Assembly (NCBI GenBank): GCA_944472135.2
Contig: OX235265.1
Span: forward strand, 248,001 to 312,000
Direction: 5' to 3'
DNA length: 64,000 nt
Origin: Trichobilharzia regenti
Lineage: Eukaryota; Platyhelminthes; Trematoda; Strigeidida; Schistosomatidae
Notes under the pieces: model-generated
Seen by the model: only the letters and a program-made list of their open reading frames with translations
Told to the model about the DNA's origin: nothing
Databases searched by the model: none
Translations under genes and position numbers: made by a program
Shown: piece by piece, positions 1 to 10,735 of the stretch
Layout: every line of letters begins with the position of its first letter
Numbering within the stretch: position 1 is the first letter of the stretch

Positions 1-2116
1 TCTTCAATCTTATAACACTTTCATTGTTTTTTACCTTCGTTTGGTTTATGAATTATGGCAACTTGAAACGGTGTAATTTTGTGCAAAGTTCTATGTTCAA
101 AATTTAATCAGTTCACTGTCATAATTCTTTGCATTTCATACTGATATCTACAACCTCTAGTGTCTAGACAACTAGTTTTGCGTCTACGTTGATTTGTAAT
201 TGCTTCACGACGCATGGAACCACAAAAACCCAATAAGTAACACAGACCTGTTTAGAACAATTCTGTCGACCAATGAAATCAAGATAGATCTGACAAACTA
301 GTATTATCTGAATTCATACACCTGAAGGAGCACTGATTTGTAAGCAACGACACCAGAATTACTGGCAGATGTACTAATCAATCCTTGTTGACAAATGTAT
401 AATACTAAGTAGTGCAGTAACAATGACCAATGGTGAATATTGCTGATGTTTTGAAATATGCAGTGATCGGAGAAAAGTTACAAGAGAGAGATTATTGTAT
501 GATCTGCAACCAATTAAACTTCTGAGTATTTAAGTCTGAAGCTATCACGATACTCCATCTAACAGGATGGTTGAGACAACTCCGCTGATTTAAAAAATTA
601 TCAATAGAGCCCGGAATTTCAGTGTAACAATAGTGGATGACATGGATACATACATAAACCTATTAAAACATTTACTGATAAACCAGAGTAGGCGAGAATT
701 ATAATGAAGTTTTCCTGTTGCAATTTTACCAATCTACTTAGAGATCAAACATACAGCAAAGATTCTTAAATGAAAAGACGACTTCTTGAGTGAGGTTCAA
801 GTGACCATCCAATGCAGTGGCTTACAACGTTATCATATATAACTCGTAGTCTAAATTTCTATTAGAGATGCTAGAACGTTTTTTTGTCTGAAAGTAAATA
901 TGAAGTAACAAATTCTCGCTGAGACTGGATGGGTGGCTGGTTTCAACATAAGACTTTGCACCGATTTGCAGCAGCTCGAGTCACCATATTTCACGTAGCA
1001 CATAAGCATGTGAAGAAAGTAAAAGCTCCCAACCGATACCTGCTACTTTAGCGTGGTGGTCGGACTTGCATATCTCAATGACCCAACAAGTTACACTAGC
1101 TGTAACTATTGTTTCTGCAGGTCCTACCATGCCAGAAAGGTCATTAGGGTAGCGATGTGACTAGAAGCAGTTACCGGCATACTGTAAGAATGTTTTTACA
1201 CTATGCTGGAGGTCTGTGGGAGCAGTCATACTGCTTGGGAGCAGGGATGCAACAGCAATAAGGTGTTTCGCACAGATGACCAGCATGCTGTCTCTCCACT
1301 TTGAAGAGAGTGGGTTAGAAAAGGTCGACCCCAAAAATCGTACATCCCGACATACCTTACGGTGGTCCGTAACCGGCGGTAAGTTTACTAGTATGGAATC
1401 AATCTACGAAACCAGTTCATACAGGCCGTGTAGGACCAGCCTCAAGCAGTTGTCCCTTGGGCTCCACGGTCACGCAATACTAACCCTCTTTCTGTTTCAG
1501 GTACCCGATGAATCAATCAACTTCCACAGTGTGGACATCCGGGAAGTAACAACCACCCGCACACTTCCAAAAGCACATGAAGGCTTCTCTTTGAGATGTA
1601 CTTGACAAGCATGCTTACTGTTATTAGATAGTTGTAGGCAGGAAACCTTGGATCTAGGTTTCGTGTTTGTTGGCATTCTTCAATCTTGAAGGAACTCATG
1701 TTCCCTTTAAGATTCGAGTTAGTGAGACGTTACCACTGAGCCAGCTATTCGGGCTCGAAGTTGACCTCCTGTATGACTGTACTGGTTTAGACACTAGGTA
1801 GTGTGTTATGTCTTTAGCCCTTTCTGTGATGAAGACTGAATTCTATCAGTCAAGTTTGCAATGTGGCCACCATGTCAGGTGGCTCGTCATCGCGGTGCAC
1901 TCTGAACTATTATCATTGTTGTGACTTCTTTCATTCAATTGCTTTACAACTATTTTATTTTTATTGTTTTTATGCTGTTGTTCTATTTTGTGTGGCGCAT
2001 CACTTTATGCGCGTTTGTCTTACATATATAAAAATAAGCAGTAAGCATTAAAGTGCGGGATAAAAACATCAAGTTAACATTAAAGCATTATAATGTAAAA
2101 TTTCGACAGCACTTAC
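1..2116 (-). other. PSMD3 intron 3 (partial), no exon recognised
   Basis: On the minus strand this follows the exon 3 donor (GTAAGT read from 2116 down) and runs to the window edge without a recognisable next PSMD3 exon. Only short open frames occur. The longest, 1216-1605 on plus (129 codons), resembles no family I know and has no splice or domain context. The stretch about 1140-1860 may be an old interspersed repeat and is listed separately. Confidence 0.5.
1140..1860. repeat. Possible old interspersed repeat with tRNA-like A box
   Basis: The minus strand at 1730-1747 reads like a tRNA A box (TGGCTCAGTGGTAA), and the surrounding sequence is less AT-rich than the rest of the intron. An unassigned 129-codon plus-strand frame (1216-1605) overlaps. 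I see no clear B box and no second copy in the window. A decayed tRNA-derived SINE is possible; this is weak inference. Confidence 0.22.
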
Positions 2117-4088
2117 TGATCTAAGGGTAGCAGTAGATAGGCGAGCATGAAAGAAAGAACGTACAGATTCAAGACGGCCAACGAGTTCGTAGCTACGACT
2201 GTGGTAGTAATAACAACGACTGGCAAGTAATGCCATAGAACGTCGACTGGTGGCATTCAAACGACCCATTAACAGGTGAGAACATAGGCAAGCCTAGTAA
2301 AAAGAAAAGATTCATAAACATATCCCCTCGGTAGTAAAACATATGAGATATGAATGTAGATAAGTAATAATATTAGAGTCACCTCAATATCCAAGTTTTC
2401 TGAAGAAAAAAAGTCACTTGAAAATGCAATGCACAATCAAGTATATTTTTCAAATAACTAAAGACAAATACAAGAGTTCTAATTCACAGTTATCAAAGAC
2501 TCAAGACTGGAAAAAAAGCCTAAGTTTAAGATGGTTACAAGTGACAAGTGGATGCGAGCTTATGACATGGACACCTACCTGTAAAAGAAACGATGACTGA
2601 TGGACCAATACACACTCCTCCAAACTAAAATTTTGCGTATAATACGAACCGATAGGTTTTAAGAGTCTTATACCAAATAAAAACTGGAAAATCATTTAGT
2701 CTTTCTCGAGACAATTTTCAATGGACTTTACTAACAATGTATTACAAAACAGGCGTACTCATAGAATGATTTGAGTATTTTGTTTAGTAAGCGCTTTTTA
2801 TTTCAATATACACTTTGAAAAATAGGCCTCCAAAAATTAAAAACTAATAAATTATACAAAGACCTGTTCAATCGAGTGAACATTGCACTTGTACATGAGC
2901 TAAACTCATGGAAAACAGGGTTAATGGAAACGTTTGAGTTTCAATTACCAGATGGCGCCTAATCCCGCTTCTTTGATAATAATGCCAGATACAAATGACA
3001 CTAACAAAAAGTGATGGTCAAACACTAAGCCTTCTGATACATGAAGTTTCAAAACGCAAAACCGCAATTTTCGGATGAACACCCACCTAGGAAACCTACC
3101 GATGGGTATAATAATAAATGTACAAGAGTATACGCCGAATTCATATATATTATTTATGACAACGAACACCTTTGATGTTTCGAAAGTTATGAAGGAACGT
3201 GATAGCCCTTGTACTTTCAACTACTTTACACACATTAATTACGTACGGCAACATAACTTCTGGCTTCTGTGGGTGATATAAGATGAGGAAGGCATATGAG
3301 ATAAAAAGAAATGATTAGATGTATACCACGGATGATAGGTAGGGTGGAAGAAAATATAGATATCACCTGATCACCAATATTGTTAAGAGGTAACAGGATC
3401 AGTAATGCAGAATCATTAAACTGTTTTAGTTACGAATGGTAACCTGCAAAATTAGGAACAGGTACACATTATTTAGAAACAAACGCATGAGGCTATATTG
3501 ATCTTAAATAAATGCACAAAAAACCAATATACCTAAAGGAATCAACAATTATTACGGATGAAAACTGTTATGACATATGTGCAATGTTTGAATATGAATG
3601 CAACATACTTTTTCGTAGTGATGCTCATCGATCAGAAATATTAATAATAAGAGGTGCAGGTAAACTTCCACTTCCGGCAGCAGTGAAGAATTCGACTTTC
3701 CTGAACGAGGACGGAAGGGAGAGGGTGGACAGTCAGTGTCCATAGCCTGAAAGATAACAACTAAAATGTAAATTACCTCTGGCAAAAACTCTAAGAAATA
3801 AGTTTTCTGTGGAGATGGGTTCGGGAAATATCCCTGTACCAGACCCCTCAGTACATTGCAATTGAGTCTACGTCGAATACTTGACAAGCCACGCACAACC
3901 CTTGTCATATAATACAGCTCCTTAGTCATCACAGCTTTCTCGATATATCGGATCTGATCACGGATATCTTCCAGAACCAATTCATCCACATCCTTCAAAC
4001 CATCAGCAGGCAATCCATTTGTTAATTTGTCTGAAGCTGTCAGAGGTCCCACATCGTTCTCAGGAAGCTGCTGAGTGTTGCTCTTCAT
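2117..4088 (-). CDS. PSMD3: 26S proteasome non-ATPase regulatory subunit 3 (Rpn3/PSMD3), 5' exons
   Basis: This is a lid subunit of the 19S regulatory particle of the 26S proteasome, a PCI-domain scaffold protein of the nucleus and cytosol. Three exons are visible on the minus strand: 4088-3777 (104 codons), 3746-3609 (46 codons) and 2293-2117 (59 codons), all phase 0. The joined 209 residues align with the N-terminal part of animal PSMD3 as I remember it. Recognisable blocks are the RRLN...VL motif in exon 1, FRPRSGK and LLPEVEVYL in exon 2, and CYYYHSR and RSFFHARLSTATLR in exon 3; across the exon 2-3 join the alignment is gap-free. The ATG at 4088 is the first in frame, with a TAG a few codons upstream. 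Donors and acceptors are canonical GT-AG. The C-terminal PCI region is beyond the left edge. The gene is very likely functional, because frame and splice sites are intact. Confidence 0.93.
2294..3608 (-). other. PSMD3: PSMD3 intron 2
   Basis: The donor is GTATGT at 3608 and the acceptor is TTTTACTAG ending at 2294, after a pyrimidine-rich stretch. The interior is AT-rich. Short open frames on both strands (for example 2945-3220 minus, 3075-3281 plus) overlap each other antisense and look incidental. Confidence 0.75.
3747..3776 (-). other. PSMD3: 30-bp micro-intron (PSMD3 intron 1)
   Basis: On the minus strand the insert begins GTAATT and ends CTTTCAG and is exactly 30 bp, so it keeps the frame and could be misread as 10 extra codons. 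Removing it restores alignment with PSMD3 between FLEFLPE and AMDTD. Very small introns near gene 5' ends are known in schistosomes. Confidence 0.85.
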
Positions 4089-4487
4089 TATTACGAAGAA
4101 TGCTAAGTCAGTTGTAGCGTCCTAATCCTTTTCTCGCAAACTTCTTCAATGTCCAAGGCCGAAAGTACTTATGAAGCAATTGACTGAATATATCATTCAG
4201 TTGGTCATCCAATATCCAATATCCCGATTACGAGCTAGTATAAACCAGTGATTTCTTTGAGCTCGCTTCTTGATTGTAAGGTAGAGGTTCCAGATCTTCG
4301 GTGAGCTTCTGCGTAGTAAGTCCCGACACTCGACTGCTTTAGCTCTGGTAGACTCCAAGAGGAGTGGTGCGGGGATTGGTCGAGATGTGGTTTGTAGTAT
4401 GCAGTATGTTAGGACTGTATTGCTGCCGTGAATGGAGTTTGACCTAACTCCCGTTGGTCATTCGGTGTAGTCATAAAAGCAGAATAG
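4089..4487 (-). promoter_or_regulatory. PSMD3 5' flank (probable promoter and 5' UTR)
   Basis: These roughly 400 bp separate the PSMD3 start codon from the 3' end of LINE G. No other gene is visible. I see no convincing TATA box. The promoter assignment rests only on position. If correct, the promoter abuts a transposon cluster of nearly 60 kb. Confidence 0.4.
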
Positions 4488-4642
4488 TAATAATAATAAT
4501 AATGGGTTGTAGTGTAGATAATATAGGTTGAGATAAGTGGAATAATAAAGGTGACCTAAGGAAAAGATAGAGTGAGAGAAGGCAGAATAGGTCGTGGGGA
4601 TTTAGTTTGTACGCTTATCCATTGACAGTGTGGTTTCAAGTT

Positions 4643-6880
4643 TTATGAGGATAAGCCATTGAGACACAAACCTTGCATTTCTGCATGATTGTCTAGCTTC
4701 CGCTTAAAAATCTCCAGAGATGGCGCTGTAGTCACGGCCGCCGGTAAAGCGTTCCAGAGACGGCAAACACGAAGCGAAAAGAAATGTGATCGCACTCGAG
4801 TCTTTGGTCTCTGGTGTGCTATCCTTAGCGGGTTACCTCGTGGAAGCCTATAATCACTTAATGGCAGGATGCTTTTATTTGGGTGGGCCTGGTCATTTAG
4901 GATTTGGTAGACGGTGATGAGGTCTCCCCTGTGCCTTCGGTAACTAAGTGTGAAAAGACCTAATTTCTTTAGTCGTTCCTCATATGATTTGTTGCGGAGG
5001 CCGATCACCCATTTTGTCGCTCGTCTCTGGACACTTTCTAGAATGTTAGCATCCCTTTTGAGTAGCGGAGGTGCAATGATATTATGCACCTCAAGGTGTG
5101 GCCTCACATATGCCTTATATAACCTTAAGAACAGTTCGGGAGTGAGAGCTCCCAGCTGCCTATGCATAAAGTGTAGAGTTGCGTAGGCTTTGGCGACGTC
5201 CCTCGAGTAATTTCCACTGGTGTCTAGCTTTTCTGTTAGAATAAGACCTAGATCTCGCTCTGATGGAACACAACTCAAGTTCTGGCCACCAAGGGTGTAA
5301 TTTACACTCTGTGACCTGCCGGAATGAAGTTGCACTACTTTGCACTTCTTTAGGTTGAAAGGCATTCCGTTAGCCAGAGCCCAGTTTCCCAGAGTTTGCA
5401 GGTCAGCCTGCAATCTGTCTGAGTCTTCCGATGAGTTTATTGCTCTCCAAATCTTTACGTCGTCAGCGTAAAGAAGCGCAGAGCAGTTTAGTTGGGGGGC
5501 AGGTCGTTGATAAAAATCAAAAACATCAACGGCCCTAGGATAGAACCCTGAGGAACCCCTGATGCCGAGGTGTGCCAGGATGATCGGATGCGGTTGACTT
5601 TGGTGCAGAATTCTCTCTCGCCTAAGTAATCTTTCAGCCATGCGAGAAGTGCTCCAGAAACACCCGCCTTGCTTATTTTGTGAAGGAGCAGACCATGGTG
5701 AACTGTGTCGAATGCTTTCGCAAAGTCGAGAAAGATCACGTGGGCTGGTACCTTTTTGTCCCAGGATAGTGTCCAATCGTTCCAAGCTAGTAGAAGATTC
5801 GTCACGCAGGATCTTCCCCTCCTGAAACCGTGCTGTGCTTCGTGAAGAAGGTTAGTCCCATCGAAGTATTTTCTCATGTGGTCGTCAATGAGACTTTCCA
5901 ATATCTTCGATATCACTGGAAGTAGAGCAACTGGTCTGTAACTGGTCGCACTCTGCCGGTCACCACCCTTGAAGATAGGGGATAGGATTGCTCGTTTCCA
6001 TTCACATGGAAGTTTCCCTACATCAAGGGAGTGTTGGAACAGATCACTTAGGGGTTGGCAGAGACTTTCTGAACACTGCTTCAGGACAGATGGTCTGATG
6101 TCATCACAACCTGAAGACTTTCCCGAAGCCAACCTTCCCAATTTTGCAAGTACCATAGCCGGGGTAATTTGAAATGTACCCAGGAGGTTTTCGCGTGTTG
6201 GTTTTGCGATGTAATCTGGATGTTCTGTGGGGGTAATATCCTCGTTACTGATTAGTTGCCTGTGAAAGGCTAGGCTGAATGTCTCTGCCATTTCAAGACT
6301 AGTAAGAGATTTCCCATCAGAACCCACTAGATTGCATGCTCCATGGTTGGCCGGTTTTCTTTCGGACATAAGCCTGTAGAGGCTTTTGGGGTTCACGAGA
6401 AGCTTATTGGTCTGCTCCACATGAAGGTGATCGATAAATGCTGCCCACTAGATACTTGCAGTATCCAACGGTGAAGTGGCACCATATGGAGTCAGGGAGC
6501 TCTGTGGGGGGAGGGTCCATCGCGTGGCCACATCTGAGCTGTTTGTCGACGTATATGGTGACTCCACCTCCTTCTTTCAGGTCCCTATCTCGCCTGACTA
6601 GGACCATATCATTTATACTGACTTCGCTGTCTACTACCGTAGGGGTTAGCCAGGTTTCCGTCAGTATTATGCTTTTGGAGTTCAGTTGTGATTGTAGGTG
6701 TCTAAGTTCAGCTATTTTGCCTCTTAGCCCTCTCACATTACTGTACAGGCAACTGATAGTCAGTCTCACCACTTCCCCGCATTGGGGGGGAGTTGACTTG
6801 ATATTGGCTATCGGTTGAGGAGTTATCCTACGAGCTAGTTGGCCGATTCCCCAGGAACCGGCCTGTTGGCGTTTTTTCAT
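4643..6880 (-). pseudogene. G ORF2: endonuclease-reverse transcriptase, broken
   Basis: The N-terminal APE-type endonuclease is recognised by the CLYSNVRGLRGK and LTETWL motifs (6880-6430). It stops after the GSIYRSPS segment, so the later GDFN and SDH motifs are missing. At about 6404-6425 the frame jumps straight into the RT linker, which indicates an internal deletion. The RT follows (6420-5488) with YRPVALLPV, HGFRRGRSC, FLDFAKAFD and GVPQGSILGPL. A one-base deletion in a C run near 5500 shifts the frame before the catalytic YADD (LLYADDVKIW). The C-terminal thumb-like region ends at 4643 with the usual WNALPA segment. Not functional. Confidence 0.88.
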
Positions 6881-6969
6881 CTAGTTCAGTCGGAGCACTC
6901 GGATGACACTGGCTATCATCGTCCTTCCTGCACCGCTTTAGTGTGACTAGGGGTAGAGGATTTTTTTAA

Positions 6970-8439
6970 CTACGCTTTGTTCTCTCCTTTGAGTGCGAGG
7001 CCGGCGCTCGCAGCGCGAATGTGTTTTCTGACCTTGTCCTTGGTCTCGTACCATTTATGGAGAGCTGTAGTCAACTGGTCTTGGGAGCTGAACTTGACAG
7101 GTAACAGACGTGGCGTGTCAATTGACATAAGATGAGTGGGTCGAGGCAGTCTATAAATAGAGACAGCCCCTGAACTCCCCAGGGCCATCTGAGATGCCAA
7201 CCATCTCCATTGTTGTACATCGTGACAATGCTTTTCGCAGGCGTTCCCAGTTACCAGTTCGGGAATGCCATGCACAACCATGGAGGCAGAAGGAATGAGC
7301 TCTGGCGACTCCCTCGCCATTTGTCTTTCCTTCCACGGCCTGTCTGGCTTAACGCGTATGTTACAGGCCCTCCCTGTAGAAAGGACTTGAGAAGCCAGTA
7401 ACACTTTTTCAACATCCTCTGTAGAGCCCAATGTTACCCTCAGTGGGGATGGTTTGCCTTCAGGTGCAGCAGTACCCCTGTACCATCTACATAGATTTAC
7501 TGGTTGAATGTCCAAACCCAGTGTGCTACACAAGATGGACCACTGTTCCTGATCAAATAGGGCCCTATCTTTCAGCAGACTACTGCTACAGTCTGGTACA
7601 TTAAAGAGGATTACACAATTTGATCTACTAACCGTGGGCTTGGGCTCGGTCCTCGCACATTTGTGATCTCCTTTAAGACCGTTTTGGTTCGTCTGGTGCG
7701 ACTGGGTATTTTTGTGTGTCTCAGTGCTATGGCCAATATTAGTGGCAGACGATAGAGGTCTTTTTCCAACGACGGAAACCCATGGTTCTCCAGCCTCTGT
7801 GTCTGGAGCGGTTATGTCAAGAGTTACAGGTTTAACCGATGAGGATTTTGGTATCCCCGGTTAACGCGCATTCGTACTAATTTCCGGATTGGTGGGGGTC
7901 GAACATTCCACATTGTTCCCCGCTACTTCTGCGCCATCTTTAGTTTTCAAAAGACTACGCGAGGCTACATCAGGACGGCAACTCGGGTATATGTACCAGA
8001 ACCATTGGCATGGGTTTTTGCGCATAAAGTCATAATATGCCCTTGGTACCCCGCTGTCGCATCTGAAATGCACCCATCGCTTGCAAAAGTTACACTCGAA
8101 AGCAGAGTCTGCTTGTTCTACAACAGAAGCGCAGACTTTGCAGTCGTCTGCCTTTTTGGGGAGCGTTCTTGTCGTCTTGCGGCGTCGTGAACGTTTCTTT
8201 TTGGCCTTCACATTTGTTTCATGGTCTACCACGGGGATGGGTGTTATGCAGTTCTCACTTAGTGCAATTTTCACACTAGGATCTGTTAGCCTAGTCATGT
8301 TAACAGGGGTGGAGCCACATCCACTTGGCTGACTTTGCACAGCTTCACTGTAGGACTGTGGCGACATGGGTAATTTGTACGAGCTAGGAATATTAGCCCT
8401 GGTCTTCAAGACCGGTATGCGTGAGTCCATCAGCTTCAC
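6970..8439 (-). pseudogene. G ORF1: PHD-finger nucleic-acid-binding protein, one stop
   Basis: A single frame of about 490 codons is interrupted only by a TAA at 7861-7863. An N-terminal basic stretch (KKKRSRRRK, about residues 80-88) precedes a PHD-like zinc finger with C100, C103, C116, C119, H124 and C127; the last pair is partly degenerate. The second half (7533-6970) contains blocks reminiscent of the RRM-like or basic regions of LINE ORF1 proteins, but I cannot assign a domain. PHD fingers in ORF1 are known in CR1-type elements. It lies directly upstream of ORF2. Confidence 0.7.
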
Positions 8440-8727
8440 CTGTCATGCCTTAAGCTTGATAATGAACTCTTCAATTGATTATTAGATTCTTATTCAAAAG
8501 AAGCAAATGAGCCCCTGCGGTTGTAGCGACTGACGCAGTGAGCGCATTTTGAAAACTTTTTCCTTTTTTGGTAGGCCTGCAAATTGATGTGTAGTCCCAG
8601 TCCTAAAGTGATTCCAATCAAAGGCTTTTATACTAATTATTCGAAAAACGAAATAATTTCTCATTTTCTACCAACAAAATCAGATACAGATTCAGATGAT
8701 AAGGATAGAAGGCTCTTGTGGCCTGTG
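8440..8727 (-). other. Junction of G 5' UTR and F 3' UTR
   Basis: No gene is present. F ORF2 ends at 8728 and its 3' UTR continues leftwards. The sequence near 8440-8600 should belong to the G 5' UTR. I cannot place the exact junction because no second copy of either end lies in the window. Confidence 0.4.
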
Positions 8728-9510
8728 TTAATCCTTGCAAAGTATATCTCTGCAGAGATCTAACTTGTCTTTGAAAGCATTCACCGATGGAGCTGATACT
8801 ACTGAATCAGGTAAGGAGTTCCAATCGTTGACCACTCTGTGAGAGAATCTAAATTCTGCACGTATTTTAATCGTCCTTGGTTTGAGCACCTTTTTGCGGT
8901 GACCCCGTAAATGTATCCTAGGAGGGGAGAAAAGGTTAGAAAGGTCAGTTCCTAAATCACCCTTAAGTATACGGTATGCTAAAATTAAGTCGCCTCTCTT
9001 CCTTCGGTATGATAACAGGAAGAGATTTAAATGCTCCATCCTCTTATCATAAGGAAGGTGTGAGATACCGCTAACTAATTTTGTTCCTACTCTCTGTACT
9101 CTTTCCAGAATATGTGCCTCCTTTTTGAAGCATGGACTCGTCGCTTGTATGCAGTATTCTAGATGAGGCCTGACATATGTTGTGTAGAGTATTTGGAACA
9201 TGCCCTCGTCTAATCGTTTGAAAGCCCTTCGGAGTGCCCATAGCATTCGAAATGCTTTAGCTGTGGCTGCATTGCAATTTGAAGTTGTTTTCAAATCATT
9301 GCTGACAATGATTCCTAGGTCCTTCTGTTCGTTAACATCAGGTAGTTCTGCGTCCCCTAGGGAGTACGACGCATAAGACTTCTGACCTAAGTGCATTACC
9401 GCGCTTTTCCCGGCGTTCATTTCCAAACTCCATAGGCTTGACCACTCAGCTAATTTATTTAAATCAGTTTGTAGGGCCGACCTATCCTCGTTATTGTTTA
9501 CAGTTTTCCA

Positions 9511-9580
9511 TATAATAATAATAATAATATATATTCTCATTTTTTACATGAGGGACGCCAGTTTACAGGCATCATCAAAT
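9511..9580 (-). mobile_element. About 70-bp D-family 3'-tail insertion in F
   Basis: On the minus strand the terminal motif of LINE D (GATGATGCCTGTAAACTGGC, then a CTCATG...ATGAG hairpin and an ATT run) interrupts the F RT frame between FADDIKM and WKTVNNN. It is an extremely 5'-truncated insertion of the D family 3' end. Confidence 0.75.
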
Positions 9581-9937
9581 GTCATCATCTTAATGTCATC
9601 TGCAAATAATAATAAAGATGAAGAAAGAATCCCTGGCAATTCGTTAACGTATAATAGGAATAGCAATGGACCTAATACAGTTCCCGGGGGCACTCCACAG
9701 GAAACTGCTATCCATCCTGATAGTACACTGTTAACTCTAACCTTCTGCCTTCTATCCATTAAGTAATCTCTAAACCACTCACATAGGCACTGGTCTAGTC
9801 CGAAACCTTTCAGTTTACTGAGGGGACCTAAGTGGGATACTTTGTCGAACGCTTTGCTAAGATCAATAAAAACCACGTTCAACAGATGGTTCCTATCTAT
9901 GACCTCAACCCAGTCTTCCCTAGCCAAAAGTAGGTTT

Positions 9938-10333
9938 TCAAGTATTGGTTTTGTAGGGATTTTGTTTGATTGCATGGAGGATTTATTCATGAGCTGACAT
10001 CAGTTAGAGAACCACTGGAAAACCTGGGAGTACTGGACAGCTGTTTCGTCCTAGTTTGGGACTCTTCAGCAGTACGCACCCACCGGGATTCGTACCCAGG
10101 ACCTTCTGGTTACAAGGCGAGCTCGTAGACCATTGAGCCACTGGGACCCGATCCAATGGTCCTTGAATTCTAACTTCTGCGAATTCACGACATAGCGCGA
10201 CCACTTCGCAACGTCTTCTTCGATGAGTTACTGCCTCATCTTCAACCTGCTGTACCCTACTGGTCACGGCTTCCCTCTAGAACCCCAGGTTAACTGCCTG
10301 AATAGGGCCAGTCACTAGTGAGCACAGATTAAT
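9938..10333 (-). mobile_element. SINE copy 1, tRNA-derived with hammerhead ribozyme
   Basis: The minus-strand body is 10333-10000, with a tail to about 9938. It has an internal pol III promoter: A box 10140-10130 (TGGCTCAATGG) and B box 10096-10086 (GGTACGAATCC). A hammerhead lies downstream. The body is about 335 bp, comparable with the schistosome Sm-alpha family, which has the same tRNA-plus-hammerhead design. A 62-bp segment (9938-9999) recurs at 10334-10395, so the insertion is compound. Confidence 0.8.
10030..10075 (-). ncRNA. Hammerhead ribozyme (type I), SINE copy 1
   Basis: Read on minus from 10075: stem I GTACTG, core CTGAAGA, stem II GTCC-loop-GGAC, core GAAA, a minimal stem III (ACAGCTGT), then the cleavage triplet GTC, and CAGTAC, which pairs perfectly with the first strand of stem I. 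All conserved core bases are present, so it should be able to self-cleave. Confidence 0.9.
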
Positions 10334-10395
10334 GTTCAAGTATTGGTTTTGTAGGGATTTCGTTTGATTGCATGGAGGATTTAATCATGAGCTGA
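10334..10395 (+). repeat. 62-bp repeat separating the two SINEs
   Basis: This is nearly identical to 9938-9999. The piece GGAGGATTTAATCAT also appears inverted at 10721-10735, just beyond SINE copy 2. It therefore behaves as SINE 3'-tail sequence shared by the two inverted units. Confidence 0.6.
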
Positions 10396-10735
10396 CTGGC
10401 TCTATTCAGGCAGTTAACCTGGGATCCTAGAGGGAAGCCGTGACCAGTAGGGTACAGCAGGTTGAAGTTGAGGCAGTAACTCATCGAAGAAGACGTTGCG
10501 AAGTTGTCGCGCTATGTCGTGAATTCGCAGAAGTTAGAATTCAAGGACCATTGGATCGGGTCCCAGTGGCTCAATAGTCTACGAGCTCGCCTTGTAGCCA
10601 GAAGGTCCTGGGTACGAATCCCGGTGGGTGCGTACTGCTGAAGAGTCCCAAACTAGGACGAAACAGCTGTCCAGTACCCCCAGGTTTTCCAGTGGTTCTC
10701 TAACTGATGTCAGCTAATGATTAAATCCTCCAAAA
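10396..10735 (+). mobile_element. SINE copy 2, tRNA-derived with hammerhead ribozyme, inverted
   Basis: Plus-strand copy of the same SINE, head to head with copy 1. A box 10567-10577 (TGGCTCAATAG), B box 10611-10621 (GGTACGAATCC), hammerhead 10632-10677. It ends with the tail that also ends copy 1. It differs from copy 1 at only a small number of positions. Confidence 0.82.
10632..10677 (+). ncRNA. Hammerhead ribozyme (type I), SINE copy 2
   Basis: Same 46-nt architecture as in copy 1: GTACTG, CTGAAGA, GTCC-loop-GGAC, GAAA, a tiny stem III, GTC cleavage triplet, CAGTAC. The predicted cleavage is between 10671 and 10672. The core is intact. Confidence 0.9.

Larger units (their letters stand above)
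4488..8690 (-). mobile_element. Non-LTR retrotransposon G (CR1/Jockey-like), degenerate
   Basis: On the minus strand this carries ORF1 with a PHD-like finger (8439-6970), then ORF2 with endonuclease and reverse transcriptase (6880-4643), a short 3' UTR, and a terminal ATT microsatellite (TAA repeats at 4488-4503 on plus). This order and tail are typical of the CR1/Jockey group. It is defective through an internal ORF2 deletion, a frameshift and a premature stop in ORF1. The 5' boundary with LINE F lies somewhere in 8440-8727 and is not sharply defined. Confidence 0.8.

Noticed and set aside
1216..1605. 129-codon plus-strand frame in PSMD3 intron 3
   Set aside because: No recognised domain, no second copy and no splice or promoter context; it lies in a probable old repeat.
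1..2116. PSMD3 exon 4
   Set aside because: I searched the minus strand for the next conserved block (LLNLLLRNYL-like) and found none; it is probably left of the window.
2945..3281. Overlapping antisense frames in PSMD3 intron 2
   Set aside because: They overlap each other, lie within a well-defined intron and match nothing I recognise.
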